64,000 nucleotides of DNA from Theileria orientalis strain Shintoku. Its lineage: Eukaryota; Apicomplexa; Aconoidasida; Piroplasmida; Theileriidae. This document shows, piece after piece, positions 39,801 to 54,800 of this stretch. How positions within the stretch are numbered: the stretch's first letter is position 1; each line of letters starts with the position of its first letter. Location: NCBI RefSeq assembly GCF_000740895.1, contig NC_025261.1:1674001-1738000 (forward strand), written 5' to 3'. The notes beneath the pieces are model-generated. The model was given only the letters and a program-made list of their open reading frames with translations. It made no database searches and was not told the DNA's origin. Both the position numbers and the translations under genes were made by a program.

Positions 39801-42800
39801 TCGGATTCGGCCAAGCCAGCTGATGCAAATACGGATTCGGCCAAACAAGTTCACACTACCGATAGACTCGACAAGGCTAACACTCTCCATACGGCCAATA
39901 CACTCGACAAGGCTAACACTCTCCATACTGCCAATTTACAAGAACAATTGACCGATAGCCTTAGTACTGCAGACACTCTAGAAGTAACAGGATTCGCGCA
40001 AGAAAGCGTCGAGTTCCTGGATCAGATGTCAGGCTTCGGGCCGCTGGAAAAATACAAAGAGTTCGATCTGGACCTGAGCGTCCTGAGCAGTATGAACAGC
40101 CTGGCGGGCACGGAGTATAGAAGGAACGACTACGTGGAGGCAGGAGTGCAGAGAACAGTGCTGCGACTGAGGAAAAACAACCTGCTGAAGCAGGTGAAGC
40201 AGGGGTCGGAAGTGGTGTGGGACGCAACGTCGGCAAGGTCGACGGGAAGTCAGTACTCGGAGCACTCGAAAGGACGCAGAGACGCAACGAACAGCACCTG
40301 GTACTACAACAAAAGCGAAGACACAGTGACGCAAGGAGAGTCAGGCTCGCAAGGAGAGTCAGCCTCGAAGGGTAAAGAAGGCACTAGATTAGGCACCTTT
40401 GGAAAAAATGGTCAGTCAGTGGTGACATACGTGTACTTTGCACCGACGAATGACCCTAGGGTGCTGACGCTGTTCTTCGGAGACGAGGGCCACGGAGTAA
40501 CCTCAATGAAGTTCATCAAGGGAACCTCATGGATTCAGTACCCGTACGTGACGAAGGACCCGGTGAACGAGAAGGCACTGCTGGAGGCAACGAACAACGT
40601 GGTGCTGGACGTGGAGTGGGAGCCGCTGATTTTCAGAAACATCACAGTCTTCAAAAAGGTGCTCCTGAAGGACGGAGAAGCGTACCACATGAAAATATCC
40701 ATGAAGGAGACGCTGAAGAAGGTGGTGAAGGTAGTCTACGGAGAAAAGACGCTCTGGGAGAAGAAGGGCGACGAGGAGTTCAAGGCGACGTACCTGTACC
40801 CAGTCTCGAAGCCGAAGTTCGTGAGAGTGGACGTGAGCACGCGCGAGGGAGATAGGAGAGAGTACTACAGGTACTACTCGGAAGCATGGTTCCAGCTGAA
40901 GGAAAACTTCTACCAAAGCTCGCTCGAAAGGTACTACAAGCACCTGAGCACGGACTTTTTGGAAGTTAACATGAGCGAGGTGGAGCAGTACAGAAGGAAG
41001 ACGGCCTTCTACAAGGTGTACACGAAGAACCTCTACGACCTGGACTTCACGCTGCTCGCGCCGAACCACAGCTACCAGTTCTCGTCAGTGGTCTACAGGC
41101 CGGAAAAGCATGTGGACTTGACTGGCACCGGAGGCGCCAGGAGCGCAAGCGGAGGAGGCAAGGCAGTAGACGGAGCATTCACGGATGTGCCGTTCGTCGA
41201 CGACGAAGCGTTCAGCGGTCACGGGGCCACACAGGGCCAGAGCTCGCACGACCTGGTCGGAGAGAAGGCAGACGCAGACCTGAAGAAGCTGTACGAAACG
41301 ACGGTGAACGAGTTCATGGGAATGGCAGGATTCGCGCCGAAGGAAGACCCGAAGTTCCTGATACTGACGACGTACTCGTGGGCGAACCTGCTGGAGCAGG
41401 AAGGAGGAGACTACAGCTACTTCACGGGAGACGTGTCAGACCTGATGGACCAGCAGGGCAGAGAAGTAAACAAGCAGGTGTACCTCTCAGTGACGACGAA
41501 CTACTACTACAAGGAGGAGGGAGAGTGGTACATGGCGGACGCACACAGCTTCATGGAAAGGTGCAAGAGGTACGCGCACGACAACATGGAGCCCGAGGCG
41601 ATGTTCGACGTGGATCTGGACAACCTGGAGTTCAACAGAGACAAGTACGAGCTGAAGAAGGAGGAGTTCTGCGACACGATCTTCACAGGCCTGGGGCCGA
41701 AGAAGGGCTACAAGATAGGACACGTCTACCAGTACGGAAAAATAGTGTACAGAGTGGGCCCGTACCCGATAAGAGAGATGCTGTTCTACCCGGAAACTAA
41801 GGCGAGGTTCCTGAAGTTCTCTCACCAAATGAGCGAGAAGCTGGTAAACAACTACTTCTTCCTGAGCTATGAGCCATTCGGCCTGTACCAGAAGGATTAC
41901 CCGTCCTTCAGAGCGGAGCTTTACGAATATAACCGCAAGAAGAAGTCACTGGGAGGCCTGTTAGAGGAGGACGGCCTCAGCGAAGAAGACGATATCAACG
42001 TAGTCGACGCGCGAGGGCACGTTTCGACAGGCGGTGTAAGCGCAGGTGGTTACCCAACCGGTTACACTGGTGGTTACCCAACCGGTTATGCAAGTGGTTA
42101 CACAGGCGGTTATGCAAGTGGTTACACAGGCGGTGTAAGCGCGGGCACGCTGGTCTCGACAGACTCGAAGGGACAAGTGGTCGCAGGCGAAAGAGCCGAG
42201 GGCACAGAAGCATCAGGAGCTCCACAAGGAAACGCGCCTAGGAGGACAGGAAGGTCGCAACCGACTCTGGTGCTCTACGGACACAGCGAGAAGCTGTTCG
42301 AGGCGCGCGGAGAAAAAAACACGGCGTCGAAGGCACCAGCACACAGCTTCCTGTACCACGTGGACACGGAGAGGACTGCGACGACAGCGTACAGCTGCGA
42401 GTACGCGAAGGAAGCACCGGAGTTCCAAAGGGCAGTGAGAGTGTTCACGGGAAAAATGTGCGGACTCATGTACTACATCGTGGTCCCAGTGAACGGCTTC
42501 ACAGTGACCCAGGTCTTCTCGGAGACGAAGTCGCTGCTGAACGCGCACGAGGGAACGAAGGTGAAGGCAGTGGTCGCAGTGCCCTCCACGAACCCGATCT
42601 ACCTGCTGGTGTGGCACGAGGAGGAGCCAGCAGAGACGAACTGGAGCCTGTACCACCTCTCGGGAAACGTCTGGAAGGAACTGCGCCACTTCCCGCTGAG
42701 GCTGAAGATGTCGAACATCGCGAAGTACCACCTGGCGAAGGTGTACCCGGACAGGTTCTCTGGGGCCTCGCTGCCGCAGGCGAAGGTGGACTCTGGGGCG

Positions 42801-45800
42801 GCAACTACTACGGTTATGCCGGCTACGACTACGTTTACACAACCTACGACTAGTTTAACAGGTTCGCCAGTTGCTACTGCGGTTGCGCCAGCGGCACAGG
42901 CTACGTTGACTAGTCCGACAGGTTCTGCCGGTTCTGTTGCCCCAGCTACTGCAGCTACACCAGCCACGCAACCTTCAACGACCCAAGCTACGACTGGTCA
43001 GACGGATACCCAACCTACGACAGGTCAGACGGATACCCAACCTACGACAGGTCAGACGGATACCCAACCTACGACAGGTCAGACGGATACCCAACCTACG
43101 ACAGGTCAGACGGATACCCAACCTACGACAGGTCAGACGGATACCCAACCTACGACAGGTCAGACGGATACCCAACCTACGACAGGTCAGACGGATACCC
43201 AACCTACGACAGGTCAGACGGATACCCAACCTACGACAGGTCAGACGGATACGCCGAGGTCAGTCATGCCGATTGAGCCTCTGAGGTCACTCTTCAAGAC
43301 TGAACAGAGCCCGGCCGGGGACAGGTTCCTGATGCACGGGTACCCGCAGGGCCCAGAGCACTTCAAAGAAAAGTTCGGATTCAAGTACGACTTCTTCAAC
43401 TTCAGCCAGGTGGACGTGATGGACCAGGACGACGTCTTCAGAAAGTTGGACTTCTACACGGAGGCGGAGGACGCCTACAAGCTCGTGCTCATGGACTACG
43501 ACGAGTACAAGGTGGACAGGCTGACGGTGAACGAGAAGACGGTGTTCCAGCTGCCGGACGAGGACTTCTTTGACATCGTGGACGCGAGGTCCGGCTCTGC
43601 CCCCGGTCCCCAGGTAGCCCACGACCTTGCCAATACTAGGCCGTTGGCCACCACTACCGGCCAAAAGGCGGGCACCAAGGACACCCTTACGACTGACCCC
43701 GTAAAGTGCGCCAAGTTCGACTTTGACCTCGCCAAGGACAACCACTGCACTGACATGTACAGCGTCCACCACCTGACGCACCACGGCTACAAGCTGACTC
43801 TGGTCAAGGTGAAGGAGCACAACATGTTGATGCACCTGGTAGACGGAGACCACAAGGTGTGGACCAACGGCGGCCACCAGGTCGTGTTCAAGTTTGCGTT
43901 TTTGCCACCTAAGGAGCCTAGGGAGCTGTTCATGAGTGTGTACTGCATGGCGAGTCACAAGAAGTACCACCTCTTTTTGTACAAGGAGCACGGCGAGTGG
44001 AAGCGGCACCCCTACCCCCACGAGGCGCCTGAACACTTGAGGGAGTTGGTTGACCCAGCCAGTACCATATATGAGGGCGTCGCGCACTGCACTGCCCCCC
44101 CTAGTTACGGTGCTGCCCAGTTCGCTGGTACTGCCAACGTTACCGGTACTGCCCAGGTTGTGGGTACTGCCCAGGTTAAACCGGCTGGTACTACCAAGGT
44201 TACGGGTACTACCGGCAATCTTGCCACACCTGTCGACACTGCCCAGGTTGTCACAACTACCGGCAACCAAATGGTCACCACGGACAATCTTACGACGGAC
44301 CCAGTAAAGTGCGACAAGTTCGACCTCGACCTGGCCAAACACCACGAGTCAAACGAGTACTACTCGTACTGGAGAGCCATGTACTTCCACGGACACGAGT
44401 ACGCAGTGCTCAGAGTGAGACAGCACAAGGTGTTGAACCGTGTGAGGGACGGCGACCTGCCGGTATGGAGTCAGCACAAGGACCACTACGCAACTGAGCT
44501 TGGCCTGCTGCCGCCAGAAAAACCGACGCACGTGTGCGTGGGCGAGTATCACCAAAAAGACCACACAGTCAAGTACAAGTTCCTATACAAGTCGGAAGGA
44601 GAGTGGCACGAGTACTTCGCCCACCACTTGGTGCCCGAGTCTATGCTGAACGTGGCCAAGTTCCTGGCCTCAGGCGCCTCCACGGACTCGGCACTGAAAA
44701 CTGACCTGAAGCACAATAAGTCCAAGTTCGACACGGTGAAGGCAGTGGTGCTGAGCCCGAAGGAAAGACCCTATAAGCTGAGCGTGGTGTACTCCGAGGG
44801 CATACACGACAGGTACGCCTCGTTCCTGAAGGTCAACGGACAATGGGCGCCAGTGACACTGCCAATGTCAGACGACCTGACCCTGAGAATGAGGTACCTG
44901 GGCGCGAAGCTGAGGAGCGAGTCGATAGTGTTCGCAGGAGAGTACCCGTACGCAGTGGACGTGAACACGAAGATGCTCAAGTACAAGTACGGAACATTCG
45001 TGCACAACAGCGTGGTCTCGAGCAAGTGGCTCGCGACGCACAGCCCGGAGGAGGGGCACCTGGTGTACCTGCCAATAAACAACTTTAAGCTCCTGAGAGT
45101 GAGCTTCGGAAAGCATAAGCTCTTCAAGTACAACTTTAACACGAAGAGGGTGACGGCAGTGTACCTCACGAGGGCGGAAAACTGGAAGGAGACGGCGAGG
45201 AGCAACGAAGTCGAGAGAGTGACGGTATTCGCACTGGACAAGGAGGACAGGAAGTACAGAGCAAGCTGGAAGAAAAAGGGAGACAAGTGGGTGATGACGC
45301 ACGTGCCGACGGAAGAGGTGATGAAGATGCTGAACAACATAAGGAAGGCGAAGGAGATGCTGCCGAAGACGACGGAAAAGAGGGAGAGGAAGGAGGCGGA
45401 GGCAAACAAGGCCTTCGAGAACTTCATGGACTACACGGCCTCGGAAGGCACCTTGAACACGGCGAACAGGTTCACGCTCTCAGGAAAGGTGGAGAGGAAG
45501 GACGGAGCGCTGACCGTCAACGCGTACTTCAACTACCGCATAGAGCTCAACGAGATGGAGGTATTCCTGAGCAGTTTGAAGACGCAGTTCTTCAACTACG
45601 CAGTCCTCGAGGAGTGGTACAACTACAACATCGTGGTGGTGCCGGAGGGCTACAAGGCGACGGTGCTGAAGCACCTGGGCAGCGTGGTCTTCGACTCGAG
45701 GCAGTTGGCCGCCAATACGGATAGCGTTAACACTGCCGTCAATACGAATGCTGCTAATACGGATGCGGGTATCAATACGAATGCCGATAACACTAATAGC

Positions 45801-48800
45801 AACTCTAACAATAACACGTCAGCCAATACGAATACCGACAATAAGGCGAACAATAATACGACGGATAAAAGCAGAGACGAGTACTTCATCAAGGCAGTGT
45901 ACCTGACGCCCGCGAGTAATCCGTACAGAGTGTACCTGTACCTGAAAAACGGAAAGGGGGAGAGCAAGTACAAGTACCTGTGGAAGAGCGCAGTGACGGT
46001 GCCGAGTACCACGGAGAACACGACGGAGTTCGTGACAGTGTCGACGCGGTACGAGTGGCTGTCAGCAAATATGACGGAGACGGTGCTGGCGTACGTGAAG
46101 GCGAAGTTCACAAACGCACTGGACGCAAGCGAGTCGCTGAAGGTCTCATGCTACAAATACGACCTGAAGGTGGCAGCAAACGGAGACGTGCGCAGAAGTC
46201 ACACGGAAGAGAGTTTCAGCACAGGCAGTGCCAGTGGCAGCATGTTCGGCGGTAGCGCCGACACAGTGAGATACGGAGGCGACACGGTGCTTTCAACGAG
46301 CAGTAGCGGCAAGGTTGGAACGAGCGCAGACAGCGAGTTTGAGGACCAGTTCAGCGGAGACCCCATTGTACGTAGCGTAAGTGGGCACTCAGCCAAAGGA
46401 GTAGGCAGAGGATCGGCAAGTGTGTTTGCAACCCGAACTGCAAACGATTACACAACCGAATATACGATTGCAAGTCCAGGCAAATCTACAAGTGGCTTGA
46501 CAAGCGGATGCACGAGCGACTGCGTAATCACGGGCACGGTGCCTGGATTGACGACGTACAAGCAGCTGCAGAAGTTTGACTACTACGTCAACTTAGATTC
46601 GATGTACGCAAACATGTCATACAAGGGAATGTTCTCGTACATCGAGGAGGACTTCAAGGTGCTGGTCCCGTACAAGGACAACAAGGTGTCGCACGTGACA
46701 TTCGGAGTGGAGAAGCTGTTCACGCTTAAGTCGCAGTTCGACACGGTGAAGGCGCTGCTGCTGACGCCGCCAAGTAACCCGAGGAACCTGATAGTCTACT
46801 ACGTGGATGAGGAGGGCAACGACCACTACGCAGCGTACACGAAGATGAACCCGCTGCTTTACTACTGCAACGGAACCTTCGGAACGATGGAAAGGCTGTT
46901 TAAGCTAGGAATTGGCGTCAGCGGTAGCAACGTCAGCGGTAGCAACGTCAGCGGTAGCAACGTCAGCGGTAGCAACGCCGAGCGTACTTGGCAGTTGGAT
47001 CCAGATGCAGTTGACACTGCACTGGGTACTACAGCCGGTACTACACAGGGCACTAAAATGGGTTATGACATCCTTAACGATATTTATGACACTGGAAGGA
47101 CGGGCGTTGACAGCACGTTTAACGACTCGTACGCCCATGGTAACAGCAGCACCTCCGACTACTCGTACGCCCGTAGTAACAGCACATTTAACCAAGGTTA
47201 TGGCCGTAGTAGCAACGCAGGAAGGCAGTCGCACAAGAGGTTCGAGGGAGTGAAGAGGCAGTGGTTCGAACGGCCATTCTTCGGATCGCACGCAACAGCA
47301 ATAAGAAGAATACACGCAGCTCTGGACAAGTACTATAAGCTGTACCCGCACGCGGAAGGAGTGACCACAGTAGGTCAGAGGGATGGAGAGGGTAGAGGAA
47401 AAGGAGACTTCGTGCCGGACGTGTACTGCATGGAGTTGTACGTGTCAGGAAAGTTGTACGACCTGAAGAAAGGAGCAATCTACGACTTCTTCTACTACTA
47501 CGACGATAAAAACAAGGACCTGCTGAGGGTGTTCGTGGATGACGAGATTGTTCATGTGCCAGGAGTGTTGGAAGTGGTGGTGAGAGAAGGGAAGCCCACG
47601 AGCTTCCTGTTCATCACAGCGAAGGTGTCCGCAGCAGCGTCGCTGATGGTGTCCTCGATAGTGTACGGGTCGCAGGAGGTGATGGAGGTGTCAGACCAGC
47701 TGGTGGTGCTGGGACTACTGGTCTCGCCGCTCAGTGACCCCAAGGCGATGCTCGTCCACGCGAAAAACTTCTCAGGAAGGGACCTATACTACTACTTCGT
47801 GAAGAAGGATAACCACTGGGTGACGCCGGAGTCAGACCACTACAGCTTCCTGAAGATGAAGGTGCTGATGGAAGGCGCACGCGCAGAGCTGTCAGCGGCG
47901 CCAAGCGACTCCGCAGCGACGTTGAGAAGGAAGGAAGGAGTTGACGGAATGGCGTCAGGAACGATGGCATGGCCAGAGGGGTTGCCAGTAGGAAGGACAA
48001 TGTCGTCAGGAGTGTACCCGCAAGAAGCTAAGAACATGGACGTGTACATGTCAGGGACGCTGGTCGACGGAGAGACAGTGGCGCCATTCGTGTACGTCTA
48101 CAACGCTAGGAAAGTGGGAAGCGCACATGTGATGGAGCGAGGGAAGATAGTGGAGCACAAAAACGTGTTCGCAGTGGAGGCTGAAGACACGCAATACAGA
48201 ACAGTGTTCGCACTGAAGCCGAAGCACAAGGAGTACAAAGTGAGGACCTTGCACGTATCCAGAGAGCGTGTATTCGAAGTTGACGCAAGGGAGACGGTAA
48301 ACATGGTGGCATGGACGCCCTTCGCGAACCCGAAGTCAGTGATGGTGTCAGTGACGACGGCGACGGGAGGGACCAGGCACAACTTCTACGCGAAGAAAGG
48401 GAACGCGTGGACATTATGCACAGAGGACTGGCAGCTGAGCAGCCTGGTGCACGAGTTCGATATCTCGGAGGCGGACGCTGCCGATGACGCGTCGTCCCTC
48501 AGCATGGTGGAAAAGGTCAACTACGACCTGTACCTGACAGGGCTCGTGGAGTACGACAACTTCGTATACGTCTTCGACAAGGACAGCCTGGACAGCCTCT
48601 TCGTACTCAAGGGAGAGAAGCTGGAGCTGGTGAGAAACGCAGTGGAGTACAAGGTCAACGAGACGATCAACGTGCTCTTCGTGTGGCCGCAGCTGCCTAG
48701 GTACGTGGTGACGAACGTGGTGAGCTCCTCAGGAGTCCTCCTCGAGGTAGACAGGAACTCGATGCTGGTCGCGCTGCTGCTCTCGCCGCCCTACGACCCG

Positions 48801-51800
48801 GAGGTGATGGCGGTGCACCAGAACGACGCGAGCGGCAGCTTCTACAAGTACTTCATGAAGAGGGACGGCCAGTGGTACCTGCCGCTCGTGAACCCGCCGA
48901 GCTACTACAGGATGCGGCGCTGCCTCGAGGTCGCGGAGGCTGAGCGGTTCGAGGCGACGGGCGTCGCGCACTGCACTGCCCCCCCTAGTTACGGTGCTGC
49001 CCAGTTCGCTGGTACTGCCAACGTTACCGGTACTGCCCAGGTTGTGGGTACTGCCCAGGTTAAACCGGCTGGTACTACCAAGGTTACGGGTACTACCGGC
49101 AATCTTGCCACACCTGTCGACACTGCCCAGGTTGTCACAACTACCGGCAACCAAATGGTCACCACGGACAATCTTACGACGGACCCAGTAAAGTGCGACA
49201 AGTTCGACCTCGACCTGGCCAAACACCACGAGTCAAACGAGTACTACTCGTACTGGAGAGCCATGTACTTCCACGGACACGAGTACGCAGTGCTCAGAGT
49301 GAGACAGCACAAGGTGTTGAACCGTGTGAGGGACGGCGACCTGTTGGTATGGAGTCAGCACAAGGACCACTACGCAACTGAACTTGGCCTGCTGCCGCCA
49401 GAAAAACCGACGCACGTGTGCGTGGGCGAGTATCACCAAAAAGACCACACAGTCAAGTACAAGTTCCTATACAAGTCGGCAGGAGAGTGGCACGAGTACG
49501 CATCCAGAGATAGGGTGCCGCTGCAGCTGGTGTACTTGAGCGAGTTGAACTTCAACCACGTGTCGGAGTTGAGCCACGGAAACTTCACGCTTCACCTGAA
49601 CGAGGAGAACAAGACCACGGAAATGTACCGCTTCGAAGAGGTCAAGGTCGACTCTTTCAAGATGGCCTGGGGGCTGGTAAACAAGGGCTACAACCTGGAC
49701 GAGGTGTTGGCGGCCGTTGGCGCCGGCAAGGGAGCACCGGAAGCCTCAAGGGGCAGAGCCACGGAAACAGTGTTCAAGAATGAGAAGAACAGGCAAGTGC
49801 TGAGGTTCGCGTACACGCCAGTGCAAGACCCAGTGGCTTTCGGATGCTCATACGTGTTGGACGGGGAGACCCACTACGAGTTGTACGAGAAGGCGTCAGA
49901 AGGGTGGAACCCAATGTACACGATCTCGTACCTGAGAACGGCACTCGCGTACGCGCTGTCGGACGAGTACCACGAGGAGTACGTGAGGAATAACTGGAAG
50001 GAATTGACGCTGGAATTGTCGGAGAAGCGACTGGAGCAAGTAGAATTTGGGGTTACCACTCGTACTGGTGTTACCGCTGTTACCGGTCCCACAGTTGCTA
50101 CCGCTCGTACTGGTGTTACCGCTGTTACCGACGCCAAACATACTACCGACGCAAAGCAATTAGTCAACGAGTTCGCAGATCAAATGAGGACGGAGCGACT
50201 AGAAGAGGCAGCAGGTGCAACGAAGCACGTGACGTCGGTGCCGGTGCAGAAGGTGGTCTTCGACCTGCACTTTGACCTGTTGAACGAGTTCTACAGGCAC
50301 CGCTACGACCAGGAGCTGACGGTGGTGGGCGGCCTGACCTTCGTGACGTTCGTGCCGAAGGAAGGAGTGTCAGTGAGAGAGGTGATGTACCCGTTCGTGT
50401 CAGTGTACAGCCTCCCGACCGAGGAGACGCTGAATAAGATATCCGTGTACCCGCGAGACGAGCCTGAGTTGCTGCTGCTGCACCTGACGTACGCAGAAAC
50501 TCCCTCGCATTACGACTTTGCAGACCACCTATCGGGAGGCGCGTTATTGGATGTGGTGAATGCCAACTCACATAACGTGAATGTCAACCCACATAACGTG
50601 AACAACAAACCGCTAAACGTGGTAAGAAAGTTTGTGTTGGTCAAGGGAGAGAAGGAGGAAGATAACAGATGGGTGCTGAGCGAGGAGAAGTTTGACAGGA
50701 AAGTGGAGGACCACGCAGCAGAGCTGATGGCGCCAGAGCTCGAAGAGGCGACCTTGGATCTGTCGAAGCTGATGAACCTGGAAGGCTCAGAAGAGTACGA
50801 CGTGGTGAGAGACACGATCAAAGACACAGTGGATGTGCTGACAGTGTACACGAGAGCAGTGACAACGAAGGTGACGGAAGGAGATAATGTGGTGTGGGAA
50901 GCGGAGAAGGGACAGAGGCTGGATTCACTGTACATAATGCCAGTGGAGGACCCAGAGTTGCTGTCACTGGCATCCACGTCAAAGAGCCTCAGCTACTACG
51001 CAAGGCACGGAGGAAAGTGGGAGAGCGTGACGAGAGAAGCATTCTACTACATATCCTCCTACTACGTGACGGCAAGGCACACGCTGGACCTGAAGTACGT
51101 GACGGAGTACGACGAGGAGCTGAGTCCAGAGGACTACGAGCTGGAGCACAGCAAGGGGTACCCGGAAGAGTCACACCACCGTCTGAGCGAAGAGGACTCG
51201 GTGGTGAGTCAGACGTTCTCAATGCTGAGACAGTCGGCATTCGGAGAAGCAAGGAGCATGTTCGCAGAAGGCGACGAGGAGATGTCAGTGAAGTACACGA
51301 AGACGAGGTACCACGAGTACCTGGAGACGGGCGTGCTGAAGAGCGACAACAGGCTGTTCGGACTGGTGTACCCGAAGGAGGGCGTCGACAACAGCCTGAC
51401 GGTGCTGAAGCACAACGGAGACGTGATATACAGGCTCGCGGAAAACGAGAAGCTGGAGCAAGTGAACTACTACTCCTTCGACAGCCCAGTGCTGGTCTCG
51501 GTGGTGCTGCGCGTGGAAGTGGAGCCTCTGGAGGACCGTTCAGAGGCTGGAGCTAGGTGCCCTGCGATCACCTGTGGCACGAGTGCCAAGCGCGGTGCAG
51601 GAGCGGAGTGGGCGACGAGCGCAGAGCTAGGCGTGCACTGCACGTGTGCTTCGGACGTGTCGGACTCTGAGTGCGCGCTGCACCCACCGGCTGCGAGCGC
51701 TCAACACGGTGTGACAACGGGTGAACACGTGGCAAGCGGCACCCCTGACCATTTGACAACGGCCACCAGTGCTGCCGATGACGACGATTTTAAATCGTAC

Positions 51801-54800
51801 ACGATGATGCTCTACTTCGTCAGAGGAGCATACAGAAATGAGAGGAGGTGGCACCAAGTGGACGAGGAGCACTATAACACGGCACTGGAGCTGAACGAGT
51901 ACTCGAACAAAAAGGGCCTGGGCCTGATGTTCGGAAAGGAAGTGTACGTGCGAGAACGCGCAGTGCCGCGAGAAAGGGAGTTTAGCTTCGAGTTGGAAGC
52001 AGCCACGAGGATAACGAGCGAATACTACCTGAGGAGAATGTCGCAGTCAGGAGACTACTACGCGCTGGTGGTAAACCTGGGCCATAGAATGAAGGAGGTG
52101 ACAGAGGGCGGAGAGGCAGTGTTCAGGCCGCAGGAAGGAGAGGTGATAATAGACCTGTACTACGCGAAGGAGGCGGAAGCAAGCAGTTTGACAGTGAAGT
52201 GCGTGAAGGAGGAGGACGGAGTGACATACATGGAGTTCTTGCACATGGAGAAGGAAGGAGGCGCCTGGGCGAAGAAGGACGAGATCAGGGTGCCAGTGGA
52301 AACGATAGAAGTGCACGAGGCGACGCTGGCAACGCTGGCGACGAAGAGTGAGCGCACGTCGTTCGATTTCGACATAGCGAACTACGAGGAGACGTCGCCA
52401 GAAGAGGACAGCGGCAAAGAAAACAGGGGATACAAGGTGACTAAAATTAAAGGGAGCACTGAAGACATACTGGTGTTCGTCAACGAAGGCCACAGAATGG
52501 AGAGGCTGCTGGAAGGAGAAAACCTGCTGTACGAGGCGCCAGAAGAGTACGAGATCAAGTCGCTCCTGTTCACGCCACCGAAAGAGCCGAAGTTCCTGTC
52601 AATGAGGTACACAGACTGGGAGAAGAAGGGACTCGGGCACTACGCGTACTTTGAGAAGGAAGGAGGACTCTGGGAGCTGAAGAAGGTGCTGAGGGTGGCG
52701 CAGTCGGAAAGTACACCGAAGCACGAGATGGCGTTAGAAGAGTACAGCAAGGAGCACTACGAAGAAGACAAGAAGGCGCAGCCGGAGGAAAGGTCGTTTG
52801 CAGAAAAATTGGCAGAAGCATACAAGGCGTTGGCAAAGGCAGATAAGTCATTGATAATGACAATGGGACAGGGAGATAACGAGGCGGCAGCAAAAGTAAC
52901 CAAGTCGCGCAGAGATAGGGCACGTCAAGAGGAAGACAAGGTAATACCAGAGGCAAGTAGCGCCAATGTAAAAGTAGAAGGCGCCTATGTTACAGGTGCA
53001 TTTGACATGTACGGAGAAAAGGGAGTGGACTTTGACGACATCACAATAATTGACGGAAGAGAAGGGGAAGAAAGGGAACCAGTGGCGCAGGGAGAGAGGG
53101 CACTGGGAGGATTGGAAGACATGAAGAAGTTCGACTTTGACCTGAGAAGCGCGAAGACCGGAGAAACGGAGGACTACCTGCTGCTGGTGCAGAAGATGCC
53201 GCCAATTGAAACGGCGCTGCTCACGCCGAAGGAAAAGAGAAGGCTCGCGAGGCTGCACGATGGAGAAGAGACAGTGTGGACGTCGCCAGAAGATAGGCTC
53301 TGCAGACAGATGATGTTCGCGCCCTTCGAGAGGCCAGTGTTCGTGGGTCTGGCGACGGACAAGGGAGAAGGGTCGAACCCTCTGGACATGGAGTACACCT
53401 TCGTCCAGAAGGTGCGAGACGGAAAGTGGAGAGAGTGTAGAATCCCGTTCGTCAAGAGCAAGGAGACCCTGCCGCCGTGCGACCCGCGCTACTTCAGGAC
53501 GATGAAGCTGGACGTGGCAGGCCTGGTGGACCTGTCCCTGGGTAACAGAGACAGAGCCGCGATGGCGCCAGGAAGCGGCGTCGCCAAGGCCTACTACGCA
53601 GTGCCGAAGGACGTGATCGTCAACACGGTCTGCGACGGAGAGACCACGCTCTTCACGTCCCCAGTGATGAGCGTGGAGAAGGTGAAGGTGTACGCGACGC
53701 CGACGGACCTGTTCCTGGCGCTGACGACGGAGTTCGCGGACAACATGACCACGCACTACTACAGGTCGTCGCTGCTGGGCGAGGACGTTAGCGGTCAGAC
53801 CGGTTTGGCGTCTAGGGGGGTTCCGGACAGAGGCACGCTGGACGGGGTCACGGCGGTGGCCGGCGCCCCAGAGGCTGAGCAGCGGCCCGTGGACACGTCG
53901 TCGCCGCTGAGCAAGTACAGCGTGGCCTACGCGCTCAAGAGGCCGGGCCAAGGTGCTAGTGTCAACCCCAGCCTCGACCCTAGTCTGAGCGCCATGCTCG
54001 ACGCTAGCAGTACCTCAAACGCCAACATAAACGCCAGCAATACCACAGACGCCAACCTGAACGCCAACGCTAGCATGAACGCGTTCCTGCAAGACCACGC
54101 GCTAAGGTCGTTCGACTTTGACCTCAGCGCGGACAATCACTCGACGAAGCACTACAAGGTGAGAGTGACCGAGGGAGCGCACCCTGCAGTCGTGGTCGAG
54201 GTGAAGAGGTCAAGCGTGCTGGAGCGCCTGTACGACGACCACCTCCTGCTCTGGAAGAAGTCGAAGCAGAAGCACGTCAAGCTCGTGACGAAGTTCGCGT
54301 ACCTGCCGCCGAAGCACCCGAGTCACCTGTGCATGGGGCTGTACCACGTGTACGACCACAAGGTGAAGTACACGTTCTTCTACAAGTCGGGCAGAGTCTG
54401 GCACAGGTACAGGCCGGAAGAGGCGCTGCCGAATGGACTGTTCCTGGCCTTCAAGTCGATGAGAGGCGAAGCGCGCGCCGACGGCGGTTTGGCGCAGTCA
54501 GCCCATACAACTGTGGCAGCTGATGCGAGTGTAGCTTCTGTCACCGTAGCAACCGATGCGAGTGTAGCTTCTGTCACCGTAGCAACCGATGCGAGTGTAG
54601 CTTCTGCCACCGCGCCAAAATCAGCCGATAGTGTAGTCGCAACACAATCAAGCCTAGTACAGGAAACAAGCCGGGTAAGATCAGCCTTCGACTACGACCT
54701 ATCGGTGAGGAACCAGTCGACGCAGGACTACGAAGTCAACGTATACCAGTACCACGGCAACGAGACGCTGGCAGTGGTGACGCCGAAGCCGAGAGGAAAC

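Noticed and set aside
42937..43284. Repeat proteins IPNLRQVRR (+) and GIRLTCRRL (-)
   Set aside because: Alternative frames of the 27-bp minisatellite. A unit divisible by three keeps every frame open, and only one frame continues into FAINT units.
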